From Scandinavium vulneris_A (GTDB lineage Bacteria; Pseudomonadota; Gammaproteobacteria; Enterobacterales; Enterobacteriaceae): a DNA stretch of 64,000 nt. Location of the stretch: NCBI GenBank assembly GCA_046518185.1, contig JBKGRZ010000004.1:62001-126000 (forward strand), read 5' to 3'. This document shows positions 18,014-25,116 of this stretch, one piece after another. Numbering within the stretch: position 1 is the stretch's first letter; the number at the start of each line of letters is the position of its first letter. Position numbers and translations under genes: made by a program. The notes under the pieces are model-generated. The model had not been told where the DNA came from and did no database searches. It saw only the letters and a list, made by a program, of their open reading frames with translations.

Positions 18014-20197
18014 ATGTCGACGAAAAACATTCATGCTCAAAGCGGAGCATCTGCGCCAGATAATGAAATTGATCTGGTTCGCCTGCTCGGTGAGCTTATC
18101 GACCACCGTCTGGTCATCATCAGCGTGACCGCACTGTTTACGCTCACGGCGCTGGTTTATGCCCTGTTCTCGACGCCGGTGTATCGGGCTGATGCGTTGA
18201 TTCAGGTGGAGCAGAAGCAGGGGAACTCTATTCTGAGTAGCCTGAGCCAGTTAATGCCGACCGGCTCGCCGGAGTCGGCCTCCGAAATTCAATTGCTACA
18301 GTCTCGGATGATCCTCGGAAAAACGATCAGCGATCTCAACCTGCGCAACATCGTACAGCAGCAGTATTTTCCGCTGTTTGGCCGCGGTTGGGCACGTCTG
18401 ACAGGGGAGACACCGGGCCAATTAGTCATCAGTTGGATGAACATCCCGCCGCGAAAGGGCCAGGCACAAACCCTGTTGTTGACCGTGGGTGAGAAGGGGC
18501 ACTATCTGCTTGAAGGCGAGGGTTTCCAGCTAAAAGGTGAGGTCGGGCAACTGCTGGACAAAGACGGTGTGGCACTGAAAGTGTCAGATATTCAGGCGAA
18601 ACCGGGCACCGCATTTTTGCTTCGCCAGCAGCCGGAACCCGAAATCCTTACCGATCTACAGCTGAATTTCACCGTCCGCGATCGCGGTAAAGACAGTGGA
18701 ATGCTGGAGCTGACGATGACCGGTGAGGACCCCCAGCAGATTGCCCGCATCGTCGATAGCATTGCTGATAATTATTTGCAGCAGAACATTGCTCGCCAGG
18801 CGGCTCAGGACTCGAAAAGCCTTGAGTTTCTACAGCAGCAGCTCCCGCAGGTGCGGGGTGAGTTGGATGAAGCAGAAGATAAGCTTAACGACTATCGCAA
18901 GCAGAGAGATTCGGTGGATCTCAATCTTGAAGCCAAAGCGGTACTGGAACAGATAGTCAACGCGGATAATCAACTCAACGAGTTAACTTTCCGGGAAGCT
19001 GAGATTTCTCAGTTGTATAAAAAGGATCACCCTACTTATAAGGCGCTGATGGATAAGCGTCGAACGCTGGAGCAGGAAAAAAACCGACTGAATAAGCGCG
19101 TGTCCGCCATGCCGTCAACTCAGCAGCAGGTCCTTCGTTTGAGTCGTGACGTAGAATCCGGCCGTGCAGTCTATCTACAACTGCTTAACCGTCAGCAGGA
19201 GTTGAGCATCTCCCAATCCAGCGCGATTGGTAACGTGCGTATTATCGACACCGCGTTGACCCAGCCGATGCCAATCAAACCGAAAAAAGCCATCGTGGTC
19301 GCGATCGGGATTATCCTGGGGCTATTTATTTCGGTAGGACTGGTGCTTGCGCGCTCACTGTTGCGCCGTGGCATTGAGTCACCGGAAGCACTGGAGGAGC
19401 AGGGGATAAATGTCTATGCCACGGTGCCAATGTCTGAATGGCTGATGAAGAAAACGCGCCTACGCAGTAAAAATATTCTTTCGCAAAAGGTCCGCCATAA
19501 AACCAAGAACGTCCCGTTCCTGGCAACGGATTATCCTACCGACCTGGCGATAGAGGCCATTCGTGGCCTGCGTACCAGTCTCCACTTCGCAATGATGGAG
19601 TCGCCGAACAACGTACTGATGATTTCCGGAGCCACCCCAGACAGTGGGAAGACGTTTATCAGCAGCTCCCTGGCGGCGATTGTGGCGCAGTCCGAACAGA
19701 AAGTGTTGTTTATCGATGCCGATATGCGCCGCGGCTATGTGCATGACCTGTTAGGCATCGACAATGAAAGCGGGCTTTCGGATCTGCTTTCCGGCAAGGC
19801 CAGTATGGCAGAGGTAGTGAAACCTTTTGCCAAGGCAAATTTTGATGTCATCACCCGGGGCCAGGTGCCGCCAAACCCGGCGGAACTGCTCATGCATGAA
19901 CGCTTCCGCCAATTGATGGCGTGGGCGAACGATAATTACGACATGGTTATCGTGGATACTCCGCCGGTTCTGGCAGTCACCGATGCGGTGGTGATGGGGC
20001 GCATCGTAGGTACGAGCTTGCTCGTTGCACGTTTCGGGATGAATAGCGTGAAAGAGATGACGGTCAGCGTCCAGCGTCTGGAGCAGGGGGGCGTGAACGT
20101 TAAAGGGGCGATCCTCAACGGCGTCGTCAGACGCGCCAGTAGCGCATACGGCTATGGCTATGACCATTATGGTTACAGTTACAGTGACAAAAATTAA
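18014..20197 (+). CDS. etk: Etk, BY-kinase / Wzz-type polysaccharide copolymerase
   Basis: Inner-membrane tyrosine autokinase that drives capsule polymer export with GfcE. The protein has 727 residues. An N-terminal Wzz domain is followed by a periplasmic coiled-coil region. TM2 near residues 415-440 comes after the Pro-rich QPMPIKPKKA. The cytoplasmic kinase has Walker A GATPDSGKT (539-547), Walker A' VLFIDADMRRG and Walker B MVIVDTPP. A C-terminal tyrosine cluster (AYGYGYDHYGYSYSD) is the autophosphorylation tail. Start ATG 18014 is preferred over 18005 because GGAA is 8 nt upstream and MSTKN resembles E. coli Etk. Last of the canonical gfcABCDE-etp-etk order. Confidence 0.93.
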   Translation: MSTKNIHAQSGASAPDNEIDLVRLLGELIDHRLVIISVTALFTLTALVYALFSTPVYRADALIQVEQKQGNSILSSLSQLMPTGSPESASEIQLLQSRMILGKTISDLNLRNIVQQQYFPLFGRGWARLTGETPGQLVISWMNIPPRKGQAQTLLLTVGEKGHYLLEGEGFQLKGEVGQLLDKDGVALKVSDIQAKPGTAFLLRQQPEPEILTDLQLNFTVRDRGKDSGMLELTMTGEDPQQIARIVDSIADNYLQQNIARQAAQDSKSLEFLQQQLPQVRGELDEAEDKLNDYRKQRDSVDLNLEAKAVLEQIVNADNQLNELTFREAEISQLYKKDHPTYKALMDKRRTLEQEKNRLNKRVSAMPSTQQQVLRLSRDVESGRAVYLQLLNRQQELSISQSSAIGNVRIIDTALTQPMPIKPKKAIVVAIGIILGLFISVGLVLARSLLRRGIESPEALEEQGINVYATVPMSEWLMKKTRLRSKNILSQKVRHKTKNVPFLATDYPTDLAIEAIRGLRTSLHFAMMESPNNVLMISGATPDSGKTFISSSLAAIVAQSEQKVLFIDADMRRGYVHDLLGIDNESGLSDLLSGKASMAEVVKPFAKANFDVITRGQVPPNPAELLMHERFRQLMAWANDNYDMVIVDTPPVLAVTDAVVMGRIVGTSLLVARFGMNSVKEMTVSVQRLEQGGVNVKGAILNGVVRRASSAYGYGYDHYGYSYSDKN

Positions 20198-20269
20198 TAC
20201 CCGCCCCCGCGGCGAGACTTTTGCGTTAACTAAAAAACCGACAGCGGCTGGTTGGAGAGAGTCAATCAT

Positions 20270-21280
20270 ATGGAATTTTTAATCATAATGCTGAGTGCAA
20301 CCGTCGGGCTGGCGCTGGCTGGAAGGGCTGCTCCGGTATTTGGCCTGGTGGACAGGCCCGACGCGCGTAAGATCCATACAGGTCAGATTCCGTTGGTGGG
20401 GGGGATCTCGCTCTGGATTGCGATGAGTTCATTGCACGTGTTACAGCCCAACTGGCTGTTGCATCAGGAAATATTCTTGCTGTGCACATTGATGTTGCTG
20501 GTGGTGGGGAGTCTGGACGATCGTTTTAACCTGCCCGTGCTCCCGCGTCTTATTGTTCAGGCGATTGCCGCAGTGCTAATGATACGTGAAGGGCTAGGGT
20601 TATGGACACTTGGCGAAATTATACCCGGATATGTCGTCACACTCGGTGCCCTGTGTTGGCTGATTACCCTGATTGCCATGTGGGCATCGATTAATGCGTT
20701 CAACATGATCGATGGTATCGATGGTTTACTCGGCACGGTCTCCAGTGTCACCTTTGGGGCGCTGGGATGGTTGTTTTATGTGCACGGTAATGATGGCGCG
20801 TGGCAATGGTGTCTGGCGTTAATGCTGGCACTGATCCCTTACCTTATCGCGAATCTGGGTCTTATTGGCGGTTCAAAGCGCAAGGTGTTTATGGGGGATG
20901 CGGGCAGTACGGTAATTGGTTTCGTTGTAATCTGGTTTCTGATCATCGCCACGCAGTCTGAGGACGCCGTAATCGATGCGGCGACAGCCCTATGGCTTAT
21001 TGCGTTACCGTTAGGGGATATGTGTGCGGTTTCGCTGCGGCGTTTACTCAGCGGTAATAGCCCATTCCGGCCGGATCGCGGACATATCCATCATATTTTA
21101 ATGAAATGCGGCTTTAGCTCACGGCAGACGCTGCTGATATTACTGATAGCCACTCTGATACTGGCGTTTATCGGCATCCTGTTCGATAAAACCGGAGTAC
21201 CAGAATGGCTTAGCCTGATGATATTTTTGCTGGTGTTTTCCGGTTGGCTGCGTTTTTCTATTCGGGTATATCACCGCTGA
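20270..21280 (+). CDS. WecA-family undecaprenyl-phosphate sugar-1-phosphate transferase
   Basis: The protein has 336 residues and is polytopic (about ten to eleven hydrophobic helices). It belongs to the WecA/MraY family, which loads a sugar-1-phosphate onto undecaprenyl phosphate to start polymer synthesis. Diagnostic motifs are DRPDARKIH near the start, SLDDRFN, NAFNMIDGIDGLLG, VFMGDAGS and the HIHHIL metal/substrate motif. ATG 20270 is used; a TTG 18 nt upstream is the alternative. It follows etk by 72 nt on the same strand and is probably cotranscribed. WecA proper normally sits in the ECA (wec) cluster, so this looks like an additional family member dedicated to this locus. The sugar is unknown. 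Confidence 0.85.
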   Translation: MEFLIIMLSATVGLALAGRAAPVFGLVDRPDARKIHTGQIPLVGGISLWIAMSSLHVLQPNWLLHQEIFLLCTLMLLVVGSLDDRFNLPVLPRLIVQAIAAVLMIREGLGLWTLGEIIPGYVVTLGALCWLITLIAMWASINAFNMIDGIDGLLGTVSSVTFGALGWLFYVHGNDGAWQWCLALMLALIPYLIANLGLIGGSKRKVFMGDAGSTVIGFVVIWFLIIATQSEDAVIDAATALWLIALPLGDMCAVSLRRLLSGNSPFRPDRGHIHHILMKCGFSSRQTLLILLIATLILAFIGILFDKTGVPEWLSLMIFLLVFSGWLRFSIRVYHR

Positions 21281-21303
21281 GAATGGTCAGAACACGCAGT
21301 GCT

Positions 21304-21334
21304 ACGGGGTTGAGCGTTCAATCCTCGACCCCGT
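21304..21334 (+). terminator. Hairpin after the capsule block
   Basis: 11-bp stem with one mismatch (ACGGGGTTGAG / CTCGACCCCGT) and a 9-nt loop, 24 nt after the WecA-like gene. There is no T-run on the plus strand, so it may be a weak terminator or an mRNA-stabilising structure that ends the capsule operon. Confidence 0.45.
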
Positions 21335-21470
21335 CCCCTCCTTGGACGACCTCTGGCGTTTACGCATAATTGCGGGTCTGTCGCCACGTCTGCATACTTC
21401 GTTCCTCAACGAAGTATCCGTTTTGCTGTTCGTTATAGTCCTCGTTAATACCATCACCGAGGGCTATAAC

Positions 21471-21797
21471 ATGATTGCTGTACTTTTCGAAGCGACCCTT
21501 TCTCCTCAAAAACAGGACCGCTATTTTTCGCTGGCCGCGCAGCTTAAACCCTTCCTGACAGAGGTGGAGGGATTTATCTCGATTGAGCGATTTGAGAGTC
21601 TTACCACGCCAGGCAAAGTTCTTTCACTCTCATGGTGGAAAGACGAACAGGCAGTGCTGGCCTGGAAAAAAAATATGCTGCACCAGCAGGCCCAGGCTGA
21701 GGGGAGAGCGTCGGTCTTTGCCACTTATCAAATCCGTGTGGCGGAACTCATTCGTGAATATTCGTTCACTGCACAAGAGGGGATTCATCATGGATGA
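21471..21797 (+). CDS. Antibiotic-biosynthesis-monooxygenase (ABM)-like protein
   Basis: A 108-residue protein of the dimeric alpha-beta barrel ABM fold, as in YgiN-type quinol monooxygenases and EthD-like proteins. Typical features are the first strand IAVLFEATL, the GFISIERFES segment and LSWWKDEQAVLAWKKN. The true start is ATG 21471 with GAGGG seven nt upstream; the longer open frame in front has no ribosome site. Its end overlaps the next gene by 8 nt. The substrate is unknown. The coupled ACT-domain protein and ArsR-type regulator suggest one operon answering a small molecule. Confidence 0.75.
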   Translation: MIAVLFEATLSPQKQDRYFSLAAQLKPFLTEVEGFISIERFESLTTPGKVLSLSWWKDEQAVLAWKKNMLHQQAQAEGRASVFATYQIRVAELIREYSFTAQEGIHHG

Positions 21798-22182
21798 TGT
21801 TCACGTTATTTTGGATAATAGACCTGGCCAACTCGCGCTATTAGGCATTACGCTTGGCGAACAGGGTGTGGGCCTGGAAGGCGGTGGCGTCTTTACGGTC
21901 GGAGAATGCGCCCATGCCCATTTTCTTGTCGATGATGGTCAGAAAGCCAGAGCCGTACTGGAAAACGCCGGATTTGTGGTGGTGGCTGTTTGCACGCCGC
22001 TTATCCGCAAATTAAAACAGGAGCGACCCGGCGAGCTTGGCGCGATTGCGGCAACGCTTGCGCAGCATGGTATCGCCATACTTACGCAATACAGCGATCA
22101 TGAGAACCGGTTAATTCTGGTGACGGACAATCCACATAAAGCAGACCAGGTGACAAGGTCGTGGGTAGAAAACAGTAGGTAA
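21790..22182 (+). CDS. Small protein with two ACT-like domains
   Basis: The protein has 130 residues. Residues 1-65 and 66-130 each look like an ACT ligand-binding fold. The first opens with VHVILDNRPGQLALLGITLGE and the second with RPGELGAIAATLAQHGIAIL, the usual pattern of strand, PGxL turn and helix. There is no catalytic domain, so this is probably a free-standing small-molecule (amino acid-like) sensor or regulator. The start ATG 21790 overlaps the end of the ABM gene, and the stop is 2 nt before the regulator start, so translation is tightly coupled. Confidence 0.75.
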   Translation: MDDVHVILDNRPGQLALLGITLGEQGVGLEGGGVFTVGECAHAHFLVDDGQKARAVLENAGFVVVAVCTPLIRKLKQERPGELGAIAATLAQHGIAILTQYSDHENRLILVTDNPHKADQVTRSWVENSR

Positions 22183-22184
22183 CC

Positions 22185-22889
22185 ATGCACAAGCACCAGG
22201 ATGACACCGACAACGACAGTGCGCTGGAATATTCGATGGCGAGCCTTGCCGCGGCGCTGGCAGATGCGTCTCGGGTGAAAATCCTGTGTGCCTTAATGGA
22301 TGGCCGCGCGTGGACGGCAACGGAACTGGCTACCGTGGCGGACATCTCCGCCTCCACGGCCAGTGCTCATCTTGCGCGGTTGCTGCAAAACAGGCTGGTT
22401 ACATGTCTATCTCAAGGGCGACATCGTTATTACCGTCTGACGGGCAGCGATGTCGCTAAACTACTCGAACAGCTGATGGGCCTGTCAGGAATAAGTCACC
22501 CTTCACCGATCGTTCGTACCCCTGTTTCACTCAGAAAGGCGCGAACCTGCTACGACCATCTGGCGGGTGAGGTTGCGGTCAGGCTTTATGATTCACTGGT
22601 AAAAAAGGGCTGGCTCGAAGCCGATGGTTCCGCACTCACCGAAACCGGGCGCGATCAGTTTTCCCGGCTGGGCATTGCACTTGGCGATGAGAGCAAACGG
22701 AAAGCGTGTTGTGCCTGCCTTGACTGGAGCGAACGGCGATATCATGTTGGTGGTAGTGTGGGCGCCGCGCTGCTTCTGCATTGTCAGCATAAAGGATGGT
22801 TAACTCGCACCCCGGGATACCGAGAGGTGACGGTTACTGCGTCGGGGAAACTGGCGTTGCGCACGCTTTTTGATGTGATAACGGATTAG
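22185..22889 (+). CDS. ArsR-type winged-helix transcriptional regulator
   Basis: The protein has 234 residues. The winged HTH at about 20-95 reads ASRVKILCALMDGR, then TATELATVADISASTASAHLARL and GRHRYYRL; it is of the ArsR/SmtB type. The C-terminal extension of ~130 residues contains CCACLDWSERR and HVGGSVGAALL, a pattern I recall from longer ArsR relatives. The clustered cysteines could sense a metal or oxidant, but this is inference. It lies 2 nt after the ACT-protein gene and likely controls its own operon. Confidence 0.85.
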   Translation: MHKHQDDTDNDSALEYSMASLAAALADASRVKILCALMDGRAWTATELATVADISASTASAHLARLLQNRLVTCLSQGRHRYYRLTGSDVAKLLEQLMGLSGISHPSPIVRTPVSLRKARTCYDHLAGEVAVRLYDSLVKKGWLEADGSALTETGRDQFSRLGIALGDESKRKACCACLDWSERRYHVGGSVGAALLLHCQHKGWLTRTPGYREVTVTASGKLALRTLFDVITD

Positions 22890-22915
22890 CACCTGACTAA
22901 TTGTAAGAGGGGACA

Positions 22916-23467
22916 ATGATAACGACACCGGAAATCATCACGTCGAGGCTTATTCTCCGCCCGCTGTGTTCAGAGGACGCCATACACATTCAGCGCAAAT
23001 TCCCGCGTTGGGAAATCGTGCGATATCTGATCGCCTCCGTGCCGTGGCCGTTCCCCGAAGGCGCGGCACAGCATTATGTTGATAATGTGGCTCTGGAGGC
23101 CAGTCGAAACGGTAAAGGCTGGTTTTGGTCACTGCGTCACAAAGATAACGATCAGGAACTGATTGGCGTGATTTCGCTAATGGATCTGCCGGATAACAAC
23201 CGTGGTTTCTGGCTGGTGCCGGAATTTCAGGGGCAAGGTCTCATGACCGAAGCCTGCGAGGCGGTGAATTATTTCTGGTTTGAAACGTTGGACAAAGAAG
23301 TGCTCAGAGCGCCGAAAGCGGCGGTGAATGAACGCTCTCGACAGCTCTCCAGCCGCAGCGGTATGCGTTTGGTCCGTACGGAAAAAGCGCAATACGTTTC
23401 GGGTGAACTGGACTCAGAACTGTGGGAAATCACGCGTGAAGAATGGCGACGTCTGGCGCGGGAGTGA
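22916..23467 (+). CDS. GNAT acetyltransferase, RimJ/RimL type
   Basis: The protein has 183 residues and belongs to the acetyltransf_3 (RimJ/RimL/SpeG-like) branch. The N-terminal TSRLILRPL signature is typical. The acetyl-CoA loop GFWLVPEFQGQGLMTEAC is at about residues 100-117, and NERSRQLSSRSGM is the expected helix that follows. The substrate is unknown. It follows the ArsR-type gene by 26 nt, so it may be the last gene of that operon. A ribosome site AGAGGGG lies just before the ATG. Confidence 0.85.
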   Translation: MITTPEIITSRLILRPLCSEDAIHIQRKFPRWEIVRYLIASVPWPFPEGAAQHYVDNVALEASRNGKGWFWSLRHKDNDQELIGVISLMDLPDNNRGFWLVPEFQGQGLMTEACEAVNYFWFETLDKEVLRAPKAAVNERSRQLSSRSGMRLVRTEKAQYVSGELDSELWEITREEWRRLARE

Positions 23468-23496
23468 GGCGTCGGATACTGCGATAAGCGTCAGGA

Positions 23497-24015
23497 CTAC
23501 TGTTGGCCCGGCTCGTGTTGATTTGTTTTTTGCTGCGGGGCTGGCTTCATCCAGGCATCATCATATTTAATATTGCCTCTAACGTAATTCCATTCAATTC
23601 CCCGAAATCCGAAGCCAACAACTTCGTGCATGTTAGGTGAAGAACTGCCCGGATAATAAACATGAGTGAAGTCAACAGATGAAATAACCACGCTGTTGAG
23701 CGTGATACTGTAAATTTCAACTTCTAATCCCTCATCTACAGTTTCATAGTATTTAATCACTGCTTTCTGTAAGCGTTTTGATTCGCACAATGCGACAGCA
23801 AGATAAGGACTCAATTTATCAAGCTGCTTATGAATGATGACAGGGTCGTGTTGCCTTGTCCCGGTCATGCTTCCCGTATGGCTATCGACACCTTGTCTCA
23901 TACCGTAGCTGCTGTTCATCACTTCGATAGCGCCTTCCCGACCGGGAATAATACAGTTTCCCGGCACCAGTATTCCATTTTCATCGTAAAGAAATAAATA
24001 AGCGGGTAGTGACAT
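23497..24015 (-). CDS. hcp: Hcp-family type VI secretion tube protein
   Basis: Hcp forms hexameric rings of the T6SS inner tube and can carry cargo effectors. The protein has 172 residues and starts MSLPAYLFLYDENG, the usual enterobacterial Hcp1 opening. GREGAIEVMNSSYG, HDPVIIHKQLDKLSPYLAVAL and GFRGIEWNY are also family features. The start ATG 24015 has GGAAGG seven nt upstream, inside the tail of the preceding gene; the longer frame is an artefact. It is the third gene of a three-gene minus-strand unit after a metalloprotease and a lipoprotein. No other T6SS structural genes are in the window, so it is an orphan Hcp. Confidence 0.9.
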   Translation of the reverse strand: MSLPAYLFLYDENGILVPGNCIIPGREGAIEVMNSSYGMRQGVDSHTGSMTGTRQHDPVIIHKQLDKLSPYLAVALCESKRLQKAVIKYYETVDEGLEVEIYSITLNSVVISSVDFTHVYYPGSSSPNMHEVVGFGFRGIEWNYVRGNIKYDDAWMKPAPQQKTNQHEPGQQ

Positions 24016-24016
24016 T

Positions 24017-24346
24017 TTAACGCCTTCCATCATTGTCAATAAAGAAATTATCTGTATAGGATTTTCCATCAATACCATAGTAAATACTATATTCATACCC
24101 ATTCTTAAATTTAACTTTAATGCACGTGTCAGGATATGATAGATGTAACCCCTCAGCCGTTTTAATTCTCGTATATATTCCTTTTGGTGCATAGTAAATG
24201 TTGTAATGTTCTAATATCTCATTATTATTTATGCTAAAGCAAATTACATCATTTTGCATAAAAATGCCACGGTATTCAGGTGTTGAAGGTCCGCCAGGAC
24301 AACCTGTTAAAAGAAGTGCTAAAGGTATGAGCAGCAATGTTTTCAT
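24017..24346 (-). CDS. Putative T6SS immunity lipoprotein
   Basis: The protein has 109 residues. A lipoprotein signal with lipobox LLLTGC (lipidated Cys at about 16) is followed by a small beta-rich domain. Its start overlaps the stop of the metalloprotease gene (ATGA) and its stop lies 1 nt before hcp, so it is tightly coupled to both. A periplasmic lipoprotein directly after a T6SS-type effector gene is the standard position of an immunity protein protecting the producer. The sequence looks like the putative T6SS immunity periplasmic lipoproteins found in Enterobacteriaceae. Function is inferred from context. Confidence 0.7.
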   Translation of the reverse strand: MKTLLLIPLALLLTGCPGGPSTPEYRGIFMQNDVICFSINNNEILEHYNIYYAPKGIYTRIKTAEGLHLSYPDTCIKVKFKNGYEYSIYYGIDGKSYTDNFFIDNDGRR

Positions 24347-24900
24347 CCGGGGAATCCTTTTAATGCTGATTTATATTTTTGGATTAACGAGTAAACTGAG
24401 CCATTAGGATCGTAATCACGGTATTTATATAATCCATTGTTGCCTTCAAAGCCAAAGTGGAGAAGTAACCAGTAATCACTTACGATAGATGCTTGTTGCT
24501 CAAGCCCGTAGTGAAACAAATCAGCTTTATCTAAGCTGTATGTATAATCAGCAAAACGGGAAAAAAGCCCTCTGGTTCGGACAAACATTCCTTTTTGGGT
24601 TTGCCATGCGTGCATCATTTCATGCATAAATATGTGTTTCTTTGGTAGTTCATCTAAGGAAAAATCAGGTGAATAAGTTCCCTCCCTAAACCACAGTTCT
24701 CCATTGGGCGTCATAGCGAAATTTATAGGTTGTAGATTAAACGGAAGATAGCTCTCCCGGTGTACCCACACGCGATAATATTTGATGCTACCGCCGTAAA
24801 ACGTCTTAGCTAATGCTATTTCCCCTATAGTGAGTTGCCTGACACCTCCGGGAACTATAGATGTACCCGATGTGGGTTTAATTTTTTCATTGACGGGCAT
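24343..24900 (-). CDS. Putative T6SS cargo effector, HExxH metalloprotease
   Basis: The protein has 185 residues. A zincin signature HEMMHAWQ lies in KKHIFMHEMMHAWQTQKG at about residues 92-96, with a downstream Glu in GLEQQASIVSDY as a plausible third zinc ligand. The fold resembles the zinc-metallopeptidase domain often called vgr-related protein next to VgrG, Hcp or Rhs genes. There is no signal peptide, which suits delivery by T6SS. First gene of the unit effector, immunity lipoprotein, Hcp. The AT-rich composition contrasts with both flanks and suggests transfer. The ribosome site is weak. The target is unknown. Confidence 0.75.
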   Translation of the reverse strand: MPVNEKIKPTSGTSIVPGGVRQLTIGEIALAKTFYGGSIKYYRVWVHRESYLPFNLQPINFAMTPNGELWFREGTYSPDFSLDELPKKHIFMHEMMHAWQTQKGMFVRTRGLFSRFADYTYSLDKADLFHYGLEQQASIVSDYWLLLHFGFEGNNGLYKYRDYDPNGSVYSLIQKYKSALKGFPG

Positions 24901-25089
24901 AAAACTAACACAGTGATGGTTTTTTTGAAGCGTACGCCTAAGAAACTAAAATAGAAAATTATTTATTTAGTGAATGAGTTGAAAGCTAACGGATTTTCGT
25001 TAGAGGTTTAACTAATAAATATGTGGTTGGTGTTTTTCTATTACTGTTTCTATTAACGCCATCCGGTTAATAGTTCTCTTCATGTCAAA

Positions 25090-25110
25090 GGGCCACCGCC
25101 AGGGTGGCCC
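25090..25110 (-). terminator. Hairpin after the MscS-type gene
   Basis: 8-bp perfect stem GGGCCACC / GGTGGCCC just past the stop of the minus-strand channel gene. On that strand it is followed by TTTGA, a short T-run, so a modest terminator. Confidence 0.55.
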
Positions 25111-25116
25111 TGTCTG

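Noticed and set aside
23497..24900. Hcp module as part of a full type VI secretion cluster
   Set aside because: No tssB/C, tssK, clpV or vgrG genes are in the window; the flanking genes are a GNAT enzyme and a MscS channel.
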